Source: Turritopsis dohrnii (taxonomy: Eukaryota; Cnidaria; Hydrozoa; Anthoathecata; Oceaniidae). Taken from it: a stretch of 64,000 nucleotides of DNA. Positions within the stretch are counted from its first letter, which is position 1, and every line of letters begins with the position of its first letter. Below are positions 48,682 through 58,933 of the stretch, piece by piece. Made by a program: the position numbers and the translations under genes. The DNA is taken from positions 558,001 through 622,000 of the forward strand of contig BQMF02000229.1 of the NCBI GenBank assembly GCA_027922465.2, in the 5' to 3' direction. The notes below the pieces were generated by a model, which was given only the letters and a program-made list of their open reading frames with translations, searched no databases and was not told the origin of the DNA.

Positions 48682-49255
48682 TCACAACTCAAGCTTTTCG
48701 CTTTTCAGACTTGCTCGAATTTCCTTCAACAGTAATGTACAGTTTTTGTTTCCATACAGGGTGGCTAAATTCTCAGGAGTATTCCCGCTATTGTCTTTGG
48801 AATGGAGTTCTCCACCATATTGCTGCAAAAGTTTTAATACCAAGTAATGTCCGTTCTCCGCTGCAAAATGTGCAGGAGTTACCCCAATGTTAGTACACGC
48901 TGATGGATTTGCACCGTTCTCTAACAGGATACGACAGCATTTCACATAGCCTTAAAGTAGAAATGAAAACTATTTGGAAAAAAGAAGTGAATTTCTTTGA
49001 AGCAGGAGTACAAACTTTCTATCATCTTTGCATCACCAACCTCTTGCACAAGCTACATGTATTGGTTTTCGTCCATCCCAATCATCATCAGCATAGTTGA
49101 CATCATAATAACGAGTTTTAACTAAGTGCATCATCTTAAATAAACGTGTTGCATCTCCACTATCCGCAATTTCATGAAGTATCAGGTTGTCTTTGATTTC
49201 ACCACGTGGTGCGTACTGAAGTCGGGTGGTCGTCTTTGGGGATTGCGTCAAGTAA
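48682..49255 (-). CDS. Ankyrin-repeat protein, last two exons
   Basis: Exons 49041-49255 and 48682-48950 join in phase. The product has an LILHEIADSGDATRLFKMM opening repeat, then DWDGRKPIHVACARG, a canonical repeat GVTPAHFAAENGHYLVLKLL, and SGNTPENLATLYGN near the end, making about four ankyrin units. The last residues are charged (KEIRASLKSEKLEL). The plan resembles small cytosolic ankyrin proteins of the ANKRD66 kind, a tentative comparison. No ATG opens the upstream exon: an acceptor (CTAG) lies at its edge, leaving two bases to be supplied by an unseen upstream exon, probably beyond the transposon at 49387-50820. The partner and function are unknown. Confidence 0.75.
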
Positions 49256-49386
49256 CTAGATTAGAAGAATGTAACGCTCATAAAGAATCAACTGTTCCAG
49301 ACACTGAGGCTAACCATGACAATAAACCTACAGATTAGATGAAAACAAATCTCATTCAATATGTGGAATATCTGATCTGGAATATG

Positions 49387-50820
49387 TATGAGGCGGCATC
49401 GGGGTCAGAATTCGCGATTTTCCGTCATCCGTAAACGTTCGCCTAATCTCGAAATCGTCCGTCGGAAATTTCGCTTAAAGGGGCATTAAACTAAAAAAAT
49501 CACGAGTTCATTTTTATGCACTATTTGAAACAGCTTTAAAAATGCTGAAAGTCATTTTTTGAATTTTCAAAAAATCATTTTTCGTTCCCGAGATATTACC
49601 GTTTAAAGGTTTTTTTCCGAAACATGATCTATATATATATATAAATATGTGAATAAATCAGAATTTTTTATGATATTGTTAGAACATTGCATGTAGAGTG
49701 CTAAATAACTGCAGTTGTGAAAATAGCAAAGAAATTTATTGGCATTGCTACTACGGCTCGTTTCCAGGTCTCTAATATTTTTTGCTGACAAAGCTATATA
49801 TCAGCATCTAACACTGTTACTATGGTGAATTTCGCTTTAATTTACGTCCAGTGAAAACTGTTTTATTTTCTAAAATTTCTTTTCCTTTACCTGAACAGAT
49901 CTCCATTTATAGGTTTGTCAGCAAAAAACAGAAGAGACCTGGAAACAAGCCCAGGGTAACTATGGCAGCAATTATTTTTAGTAATTCGATACCTGTAGGT
50001 GTTTGCCCCTACACATACAAATTTCTAGCAGTGTATCACTAATATTTCTTGAGTTATTTACATTTTGCATGTCAGCGATTTCTTTTTGAACATTGTGATG
50101 TCACGTTGCCATGGAGATCAACTTTTGAGCAGATCCTGGAAAGCAGATGCGATGGCAACTGAGTGTCAAAAACAATACCTAATAGCATAAATCGCCAAAA
50201 GTAGTTATTTTTTGACCTGCAATAAATTAAGCTAATTACGGTAACAAAAGTTTCTTGTTAGAGCTGTAAGACAGTACTCTCATTCTAAAACACTTAAAAT
50301 CTGTTTTTCAGTCGATAGAAATAGGAATTATTCCTTAATATTATTAAAAAATACATATATAACACAAATATAACACATATATAACACAAATTGTAAAGAT
50401 TAGAAAAGAAAAGGCCAACACTATGTAGCCTGTTGCTGGTGCACCATTATTGTTTCGCATATCATGTTCAGGTCAAACAACACAGGTACACGCAAACATT
50501 TTGCTCAGGTGATCCTGCGGCCGAATTCAATTTCCACCCAACAGTTAGAGCGCTTTCAAATTCAATTTCCAGCCCAGCGCTTCTCACATATCATCATAGA
50601 TGTCATCCAGTCCAAGAGTTCATTGTAAAAATTGTGGACCAGATTCGAGACTTTAGTGACCAGAACGAAAGAGAGGTTAGCTGATGCTAAGCTCCGTCGG
50701 AAAAGTCTAATCAATACCGACCTCATAACTAAGCGAAGTTTCCGACGGACGATTTCGAAATTTGGCGAACGTTTACGGCTGACGGAAAATCGCGATTTCT
50801 GACCCCGATGCCGCCTCATA
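49387..50820. mobile_element. 1.4-kb element with about 90-bp inverted termini
   Basis: The left end from ATGAGGCGGCATCGGGGTCA and the right end from its inverse extend about 90 bp, including CGAAATCGTCCGTCGGAAA. The interior contains a second hairpin pair (TTTCCAGGTCTCT at 49762 and its inverse at 49935) and a TTAAAGGGGCATTAA sequence at 49487 resembling TTAA-element ends. A unique frame at 50433-50684 is of unknown nature. It could be captured genomic sequence. Confidence 0.65.
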
Positions 50821-51200
50821 GATGTAAGATGATATTCAAGAACCGATAACTTCTTTACGAGAATATACAGAATTATAATGGGATCCTCAAAATTTGCTCT
50901 GAATAAAAAAATATGATTCTAAACATCTACACAAAAAGGTACCTCTTCTCCATCTTCCATTTGCAATTTTCTCACAAATATATATTTCAGATATCAATAT
51001 CAATTAAATGCTATACTAGTTAATTGATCGGTTATCTTTGATCATAATTATTATCATCTCCATGTAGATATTTTCAATTAATGAGATCCCCATTGGAAAA
51101 AAAGCAAAGAAATCGCCGAAAAAAAGTTGGTCACTTGTTAATTACGTAAGAAACTATCATACTATGAGTAAAATATTTTAAACAGTTATTAATTTCTTAA

Positions 51201-51390
51201 GCCTAGTTCAGATCTGGCGATTGCGAAGGTTAAAATTTAATATAATCGTCATAATCGTCTAGTGTGAACACTTTCGTAAACGCCTGCCGTCACGACGATA
51301 AAATACAGATTGACTATTAATTACTAATGAAGTATGTACTTGAGAGTGTTCACACATGGCGATTGGCGATTGCAAGGTCTGAACCAGGCT
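51201..51390. repeat. TTAA-flanked short MITE
   Basis: GCCTAGTTCAGATCTGG and the inverse of AGGTCTGAACCAGGC are flanked by TTAA at 51197-51200 and 51391-51394. GTGTGAACAC-like and GGCGATTG motifs recur inside. Confidence 0.6.
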
Positions 51391-51422
51391 TTAATGAAAT
51401 GATATCCACAATTATTAGCAGT

Positions 51423-51472
51423 ATGATATCATCAGGGATATGTTAACACTTTAACATATCCCTGATATCATT
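51423..51472. repeat. Near-perfect hairpin, arms about 23 bp
   Basis: ATCAGGGATATGTTAA and TTAACATATCCCTGAT flank a CACT loop, with further pairing outward. It is isolated in intergenic DNA. No terminator or gene association is evident. Confidence 0.8.
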
Positions 51473-52093
51473 AGATTAATTTCGTTGGTAAAACCCTTTG
51501 AAATTTTTCAAAATTTAAACTTATTATTCGACTAGTTTTTACTCTGATTCAACTAATTCAAAAATCATTCACCTCGCTATAAATTCCCGATTTTTTTTAC
51601 TGTTTATTGTTGCCCTCGAAAACGAGAAATCCCATGTTTCTTCGACCTCGAACCCAGGGTTTCTCGTCTTTCTCGAGCAAGAAAGCCTGGATTCTAGATT
51701 GTCATGTTCTTCTTACGTTTGGGTTTTCATTCATGAAGGTAGTGATATGATAATCATTGGTTGTTAGAAGGTAGGTAGTATTCACACGCAACAAAGCATT
51801 ATTTAAAGACTTAAAGATAATGAACTATTATATGGAGAGCTGAGGGTTGCACTATGCTGATGTCAGCAGAAATAGAACAGAAATGGTCTGGGCACGAGCA
51901 GCTGTTTATTATTAACAAAGCGCTCAAACAAAGTAACAAAAAAAATGATTGGCTCTCGTGGTGATTATCTCACAAGAAAACTGCTGACACACTTTTTTCT
52001 CAAAACATTATGTTCAAACTCAAAGATCTGATTGTTCGAGGCGTGGACAAGTTTGCACGGCGTAGGAGTACATTTCTATAGCAATATACACAC

Positions 52094-52839
52094 TACCTTA
52101 TCGGGGAAAAAAAAGTCGGGGGTAAGTGACTAATTTTTTGGGCTAGTGACTAAAATTTTCCCCGACCAAATTTTTCCCCGACTTTTCAACACCCGTCCAA
52201 AAATTTTCCCCGGTTTTTTTACTCCCGCCCAAAACATTTCCCCGATTTTTTAGTCCCCGACCGAAACTTTTCCCCGATTTTTGATAGTCTCAAGTAGAGT
52301 CTATCTATCGATTTTCGACTGGAATTATGACGGTCAAGCAAAGGAAGGGGAATCGAATGAAGTTGAATCAGTCAATGAGGACGATACAGATTTTTCTGTT
52401 ACGATTAAGGGAAACAAAATTGATGTCAGTGAAAATAAAATGGATGTCAGTGAAGATATAATTGATGTTTGTGAAAGCAATATGGATGCCAGTGATGAAA
52501 ATAATGACGATCAAACCTCAAAAACTGTTATTGTATTAGATTGAACTCTTAATTAGTTATTTTGTAATATAATTTTTAGTTCAAATTGAAAGTGTCGACA
52601 AAAATTGTGTTCCATTTTCTACTTGTATTGCAAATTTTGGTCAGGGAAAAGTGACTTATTTAGAAATTTTAGTCGGGGAAAAGCGACTAATTCCGAAATT
52701 TTAGTCGGGGAAAAGCGACTAATTTCGAAATTTTGGTCGGGGAAAAGTGACTAAAATTTCTCGAGGTGACTAAATTTTTCCCCGACCAAAATTTTCCCCG
52801 ACTAAAATAAATCCCGACTTTTTTTTCCCCGATAAGGTA
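52094..52839. mobile_element. CCCCGACT-repeat transposon
   Basis: TACCTTATCGGGGAAAAAAA and its inverse bound 746 bp. Both subterminal zones hold arrays of TTTTCCCCGACTAAAAT and GGGGAAAAGTGACTAA. The centre has an 87-codon frame (52281-52544) with an acidic, repetitive C-terminus (KIDVSEN, KMDVSED, IIDVCES, NMDASDE) that ends TVIVLD. It is probably the last exon of a transposase or hitch-hiking gene. It is related to the element at 29814-31263, whose repeats read GCCGACT. Confidence 0.7.
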
Positions 52840-52880
52840 TTCCAATAAAAATCCTTTCCGTCAAAGTGACTATAACGATT

Positions 52881-52961
52881 TTGTCGTCCCCAGGGCTTCT
52901 CGCCTTTTCGATACGGATGGCGTGGCGGTCATCGAAAAGGCAAGAAGCCCTCGAGACAAGG
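52881..52961. repeat. Hairpin of the CCCAGGGCTTCT family
   Basis: GTCCCCAGGGCTTCTCGCCT and ATCGAAAAGGCAAGAAGCCC form about 30-bp arms around an 18-bp loop. Related hairpins are at 48057-48120 and 58796-58933, with degenerate ones at 51638-51690 and a half at 42313. Confidence 0.75.
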
Positions 52962-53306
52962 TTGGATTTTGCCCACTAGGTTGAAAAGAGTATCAAGTTT
53001 CATTTCTCCATTTCTTTTTTTCTGAGATAAAAAAATAAACAACAAAACGTTAAATGGTGAAACAGCGGCTTTCAAGATGAAGTGTACCTATACTAGTTAT
53101 ACCATGTTATACCTTATAGTCGAAAATAGTTCTGAATGAATAGATCATTCAGCATGAGATCAAACAATATCTTCAGCATGATTTGAAATAAAATTTTGCA
53201 AGAAAAGCATAGACAGTGTTGCCGGACGCAAATCATGTGCGGTCGTAGTATTTTAAACAAGAGATAGATTTCGTTGTGGTCTTCATAATTCAAACCATAT
53301 GTAAAC

Positions 53307-55752
53307 ATGATAACCATTTGTTTGTTTTTCTACACTCATGTTTTACTAGTAGAAGGTAGGGAATTGTTTTCTTTTGGGAGTTCATATCATATTATGGCTA
53401 ATCGTTTTATGCCATTTCCCTTATTTCATAAGTTCGTGGATGAAGTAGGTAATATATTTTCATTGAAAAATGGAATTGCCCTGGCAGCCTTAAGGCAGAG
53501 TGCTCTCTTCCTATTCGGGAGACCGTTGGGTTTAATCCCTTACCAAGGGCAGGTAGAGATACCATTCGGTCTAGTACCCCTACTCTAGGATGATGAACAC
53601 CGTTCTCTTTATCTTGTAGCTCTCTGCCTAGTAGTGGCTTCGGCCTTGCAGGGAGCAACCTGTTTAAAAAAAATTTAAAAAAAGACATGTCAGTGACTAT
53701 GACAGTGTGAATCACAGTGAGTAGGAATGGTGTATACAGTGGTTGTCTGCTTTAGCGGTTGCTGTCAGCACAGCTTCCGTACCCCAAATGAGGGCTTTAA
53801 TTGCTGAGGGATCTCTTCGCAGGACCCTTATTGATAACATTACCTTGATAATAGGAACTAAAGAGGTTCTCTTTTGCAAATAAACCAAAATTTGTTAAAT
53901 CATTGCATTTAGATGTGCTTTTATACTTTTTCCATAGTTATTACAGGCAACGGACTTGCTCCGAAAGTAAAGGAATTCGGTAGAACAGAGTTACTATCTA
54001 TGTTAAAAAGCATTTCTCCCCCCGTTGGTATTGACCAAATGAGCATTAACGGTTTCAAAGATTTTCATGCACCATCCTACAGAAATGTAATTAAAGACAA
54101 TCAAGAGATAAGGACAAAAATCAGCTCACCAAACGCTAAGTACAAATCGACGAGCAATATAAAAGAAATATTCGTAGGACGTTGTTACGAGTACCAATTC
54201 AGAAAAGAGATCTCACGAGAAAATGAATGGAATTGTGAAAAACTGTGGGACGTTTTTTTCCAAGCCTTTTCATATAAAGACCCATGTGATGCTAAAGCGT
54301 CCGATTATGAAGACTTTCTAGATTCGATTGATGAAGAGCTTCCAAGAAACAAGGTTACCAAATAGTGGAGATACTGAAACAATCAAATATATCTCCATCA
54401 TATGCTATACAGCTTATTTTATACTTTCATAGGCTTTGCTGTGGTCTGGTTCGAGAGAGGTTGCACATAAGTATTCAGATTTCTACTTTACTAGACGTTT
54501 CACCACATTAGAAGATACAATGGCGGGGTAAGGGACCTACTTATTTGACAAATTCAGTTTATAATTTTATTAGCATCTCAAAATAATTCCTTCAGTTATT
54601 TAGTAAACGATTTAAAGTGGTGTGGAACTCGGAAACCCCCAGGAATAAATTTTAAAGAATGTCCATGGGAATGCTCTATTCAATCAGGATATTGGTCAGC
54701 TGCTAACAAAAAGGTTTGAAACACAAATATTGTAAACAACTTCTAATACAATGAAATTTTACAGCTCTTACAAAGGTTTACAAAGGTTTTAGAATAGTTG
54801 CGCCTTCATTTTGTATGACATTATATATGACCTTCGACTGCTTCCATTAGTGTGAATGTCCACCATGATATTCTGCATGATCGTATTCTCTGATTTTCTT
54901 TTCTCAGTTTGCTAAAAAACTTCGTGGTACGGTTCATATCTTATTAAATGGTACGCGACAGCATCTTATCGATAGAAAAATATACCCATCCTACATGAAA
55001 AGCAGGTATGAAAAAGCCGATCCTATTGAAGGCGAATTTTAGGCCAATGTCTTTAGGAAACACATTTTATTGATCAGTAACGGGGTAGTGGTTATTACCA
55101 TCGAGTACGATCTAGTCCCTATCATGTCGTGTCTTAATCCTACAATCCCATGCGCTTTAAAAGCACATATTAGTTCCACTAGGAACTTTCTACTGACTGC
55201 ACATTGGTCTCCGGCTAGAGCAATGCTATGCGTATCTCTAGCAGTAAATCAATTACTATTTGCAAGAGACAGTCATTACGGATGGACGCCGAAGCACACA
55301 TATACTCCCGTTTACCTACTCACATACTGATTTTTAAGGTATTATCTTGGTCCGGTAATGGTTCCAGAATTTCGAAAAGAAAACATTGATAAAATCAACA
55401 TAATTGTTGGCCACACCTTACATTTGAAGCCACTGTAAGCTTTAAGTTTGATGATATTTCTTGTTAGTGTTTGTGTCTACATTTTATTTGGTTTGTCTGT
55501 TTTTATGATTGAATTTTAGAGAATCATGCGGAGAGAAAACGGTTCAGCTTCTGATGCAGGATATACAAAAGAAGGGAATCCCAGTTGAATGTTTTAATGA
55601 TACTTCGTAAGTTTTTCGTAATTTTTGCTGAAATACCCAGGATTCTGGGATTCTAAGATGTTGTAAATATTCCTTTTTTTTTATTAAGAGCTGTGAAACA
55701 CATACTCTGCGTTGATGACCCAACAATGAAAGGATGCAAACTAGCGAAATGA
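53307..55752 (+). CDS. Secreted ADP-ribosyl cyclase / CD38 family protein
   Basis: Family members convert NAD to cyclic ADP-ribose or ADP-ribose. Exons 53307-53355, 53947-54353, 54433-54527, 54596-54713, 54908-55005, 55339-55434, 55520-55606, 55689-55752 keep phase and encode 337 aa. Exon 1 supplies a signal peptide (MITICLFFYTHVLLVEG). After a linker of about 75 residues come FVGRCYEYQ, KLWDVFFQAFSYKDPCD, LLWSGSREVAHKYSD, FTTLEDTMAGYLVNDLKWCG and HILLNGTR. The C-terminal half has VECFND, ILCVDDPTMKGCKLAK and several cysteines at conserved spacing. The TLEDT glutamate and the WSG and WCG tryptophans are kept. The site aligning with the second catalytic glutamate (CD38 G-S-V-E-V, Aplysia G-K-Y-E-L) reads G-P-V-M-V. 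Activity is therefore doubtful. No membrane anchor or GPI signal is seen beyond the signal peptide. Confidence 0.9.
53470..53690 (+). repeat. tRNA-like SINE candidate in intron 1
   Basis: This patch is G+C-richer than its surroundings. Acceptor-like GCCCTGG and CCAAGGGC pair about 73 bp apart (53477-53549), with a B-box-like GGGTTTAATCCC and a rough cloverleaf between. A body and an A/T tail (TTTAAAAAAAATTTAAAAAA) follow. It is probably a tRNA-derived SINE. The cloverleaf is too poor for a working tRNA. Confidence 0.4.
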
Positions 55753-57797
55753 AGTCTTCAGTTGGTGATGTTGTTGAAAAAGCTGCCAGACTACCTGATT
55801 ATCTTAAAATGGTCTCATTTGTTCCAATCATCACACAAGCGCCCTTCCAAGCAAAGAGGCAGTGATGGACTAATTTCAATAGAGGGCCAGAAAGTCGTAA
55901 AAACATTTTTTGATATTTAAGAGGTCAGAGGTGAAGAAGACAAAATCCACCATTGACGCTTTCCTCTTTCATCTTTCGTCTTAGAAATGTACCTTTCCAT
56001 ACTGGATAATGTTTTAGAAAATGTTCACCAAATCTTCGAATGAATTATAGCAAGTTATCTGAAAGTAGATTTGACAGTCCGAAAATATAGCTTAAGGTTT
56101 TTTCATTATACCGCCCAATGCAGCAGGATATTCACAAGTATCTGTTTGATCCATTATCAGACAGAAGAAGAAGTTCCTGAGAACAACTTTGGTTTAAATC
56201 TTGCGTTTTTTAACCACTGTTGATGTGATGCTCTGGTGAATACTACAGATATTTCCACCATAGAATTATGTACATCTGAACATTTTGTATTCCCAAAACC
56301 TTTTCCTGAAAAGTTTTTTAAAAAACGAGATGTATAATAATACAGGGCAAAATGAGTCGCATAAGGAAAAAATGCTACTTCCAAAAATTTTGAAGTTTCC
56401 CTCACCAAAAACGTTTCTACAAGCCAAAGTTGTTGTTTTTGTAAACATAACAACCGTCACTACTCGCCTACCATCTTGTTCCGATAAAAATATCGGTTTC
56501 TAAGACTCTATCTACACTTCAAGTTATAATGACCCGACTTACCCCACCGACCCATCTTACCCCATGTTACGCTAACGCTGAAACAACTCAATCTTTTCAC
56601 AACGAAGTTGTATTGATCTCAAATTGTCTGATGAATTATATAGTCTTATAGCCTTAAAACTGCAACAAAAATAAAGTTCAACAATGACTGAAACTAAACT
56701 AGGTAAACTGCTACAACTCTTACGATCATATGCACTATTTGAGCTCTCATTGTGCAAAAAGAGATATCAATGGTTAAATTCTCTTTCCATAATGCCGAAG
56801 TTTCTGTATCAAAAAATTGACTGTGTTAGATTTGAACTGAATTGTGAGAGTAAAGGGAGATTTAACTTTTACTTTGCTGGATCATGAATATAAATCGTGC
56901 AGACAAAGACTGATACATTCTATATGAGTGTCTCATGCCATCTAATATAAGAAAAGTACAGGAATATGGCAGAATATTGCATTTGACATGATCTGAATAT
57001 TAAGTTAGTTTAAACCATGTCGACCAGCCTTCCTGCTATTCAACAGAAAATAAAGTTACAATAAAGTTACAATACAATACAATACAATGCTCACGATAGT
57101 TGAAAGTTTACAACCTTGAAGTAGGAATAACAGGGAAATTCTGAGCTGTCGGACATTTTTAATGAAATGCCTAAATACCATGTCACCCACCAAAAAAGAA
57201 GCATAATAGATTATTTGTCTGTAAGGCATTTCTATATTTTCGTTTCTGGAAAGCTCTCGGAGATCGCCGATGTCCGGCAGCTATTTCCAACCCTGGAATA
57301 AGCGTTACAGTTCATCTAGGAGAAACAAATAAAAGTGTTTGTTCCAATCACACAGTTTTTGTAGACAACAATGGATGAAAAAAATGGAGCAGTGATGAAT
57401 AGCAGGAAGGCTGGTCGACATGGTTTAAACAGTCAACCATGTTGCTTGAACATGTTTCCCTTCTCAAACCATAGAAGGGATAACATTTCATCTGCTTTGA
57501 TGGACTTTGATGAAGGAAAGTATGAAAGGTTTCTTAAAACCTTTACATTTAACGGGTTTTTTTTCACTTATTTCTAAATATCATTGTGCTTTCAACAGGT
57601 GAGATATCTTAAAAGATTAATGAGAACGGGGCAAATGGTTTTATATTCAGTTTAAGAAAACAATTTACTCCCACAAGAGTTTCTTCATGGTGACTTTAGC
57701 CAAACCTGTTTTAGATAACAAGTGATCATGTGTATGAAATGCTAACTAAAAACCTAAACTAACTTAATATTTAAAAGTGGGTAAGTGTTGTCATATA
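55753..57797. other. Intergenic region with inverted pair 57008-57430
   Basis: No gene is recognised. AATAAA near 56669 could end the cyclase transcript. Two 36-bp inverted copies, GTTTAAACCATGTCGACCAG at 57008 and its inverse ending 57430, enclose about 350 bp with CAATAAAGTTACAATA short tandem repeats, a likely MITE. Open frames here lack family features. Confidence 0.4.
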
Positions 57798-58326
57798 CGG
57801 TCGACTCTCGATATCTCGAACTTTGCGGTAACTCGAACAATATTTCCGAATTCCTGACTGATTTTCTCTTGTTATCTCGAACTTTCCCCAAAACTTTCAG
57901 AAAATTCCGGGCGTGATTTTGGCATTTTTAATGTTTTTATAAAATTTCATTTTTCTAAATTCGAATTTTCGAAAAGTATACGAATCTAGTTTTTTTGAAA
58001 GATTAAATTGATTACCTCTACTAAAGGCGAAAAAATGAAGCTTGTTAAGCAAAGGTTTACAAACAAATCTGTTGTAGAAAAGTACAAAGCATTGAAAGAC
58101 TTGCAGAAAATGATGTCTAAAAAGAGTTAGCCCAAAAGTATGGTGTCCCAAAAGAAGACGATATCAACCTGGGTTAAGAATAAAAAACAAATTATTGACC
58201 TCGCTGGAAAAAAATGTCACAAAATCTGAGCGAAAAAACCTTCCTACCCCTTTCTCGATATCTCGAACTGTCGATATGAACTTTTCTCCCGGTCCCCTGA
58301 GAGTTCGAGATATCGAGAGTCGACTG
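57798..58326 (+). mobile_element. Tigger/pogo-like element with CENP-B HTH remnant
   Basis: The ends GGTCGACTCTCGATATCTCG and the inverse of CGAGAGTCGACTG are flanked by TA. Between about 58060 and 58200 the frames read SVVEKYKALKDL, a frameshift and stop, then KKTISTWVKNKKQII. This is the CENP-B/pogo N-terminal helix-turn-helix pattern. The catalytic DDE domain is missing, so it is an internally deleted copy. It is the coding link for the smaller TA-flanked MITEs at 12676 and 33175. Confidence 0.8.
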
Positions 58327-58795
58327 TATCTATTTTACAAATCTTGTTCTCAAGTTTTCAATGGCTTTCACTTGGCCAGGCTTTTCAACCAGCGAAATAT
58401 TCGGAACGGATGCATTCCGAACGTTCGATGTATGTAACCGAAAGCAGTACAGGAGCTTACTGTGATTTATAATTTTTCGAAAGATGAAGGTCTTACATTT
58501 TACCACGAATTCCAAAATATTTTGAACGTTGTTATTCACTCGTTCCGCTTTCTTAGAGTTACTTTTTAAACAAGAAGTAGCTACGTGAAGTTTTAATGAA
58601 AAAAGAAAGATATTATACGTATTTTTCTCATAAATTCAAATTGCTTATTAGGGAGGGGCCTTACTGCAGAGGGCCGATAATTAGAGAAAATATAACATCT
58701 ACGCCACCGTTGGGATGTTATTTATACATAAGTTACCCTTATTTATATATAAGTACAGTAGCGCCCGCAACTACAAGAGGATATACCTTCTCACA

Positions 58796-58933
58796 AAGTT
58801 AAAAAGTGTGTGAAGCTCTAAATTCAACCTCGAACCCAGGGTCTCTTGCCTTTTCAATATAATCAATATATCGAAAAGGCAAGAGACCCTGGGTTCGAGG
58901 TTGAATTTAGAGCTTCACACACTTTTTAACTTT
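58796..58933. repeat. Long hairpin, arms about 65 bp
   Basis: The left arm 58796-58858 from AGTTAAAAAGTGTGTGAAGC and the right arm 58868-58933 are almost perfect inverses around a loop under 10 bp. The inner part is the AACCTCGAACCCAGGGTCTC family core. The outer part, including AGCTCTAAATTC, is not in the other family members, so the inversion copied flanking DNA too. Confidence 0.85.

Noticed and set aside
51081..51148. Short frame MRSPLEKKQRNRRKK ending at a GTAAG donor
   Set aside because: No partner exon in phase was found downstream, and the context is AT-rich intergenic DNA.
57371..57577. 68-codon plus-strand frame
   Set aside because: Its start lies within the inverted pair of a likely MITE, with no recognised domain.
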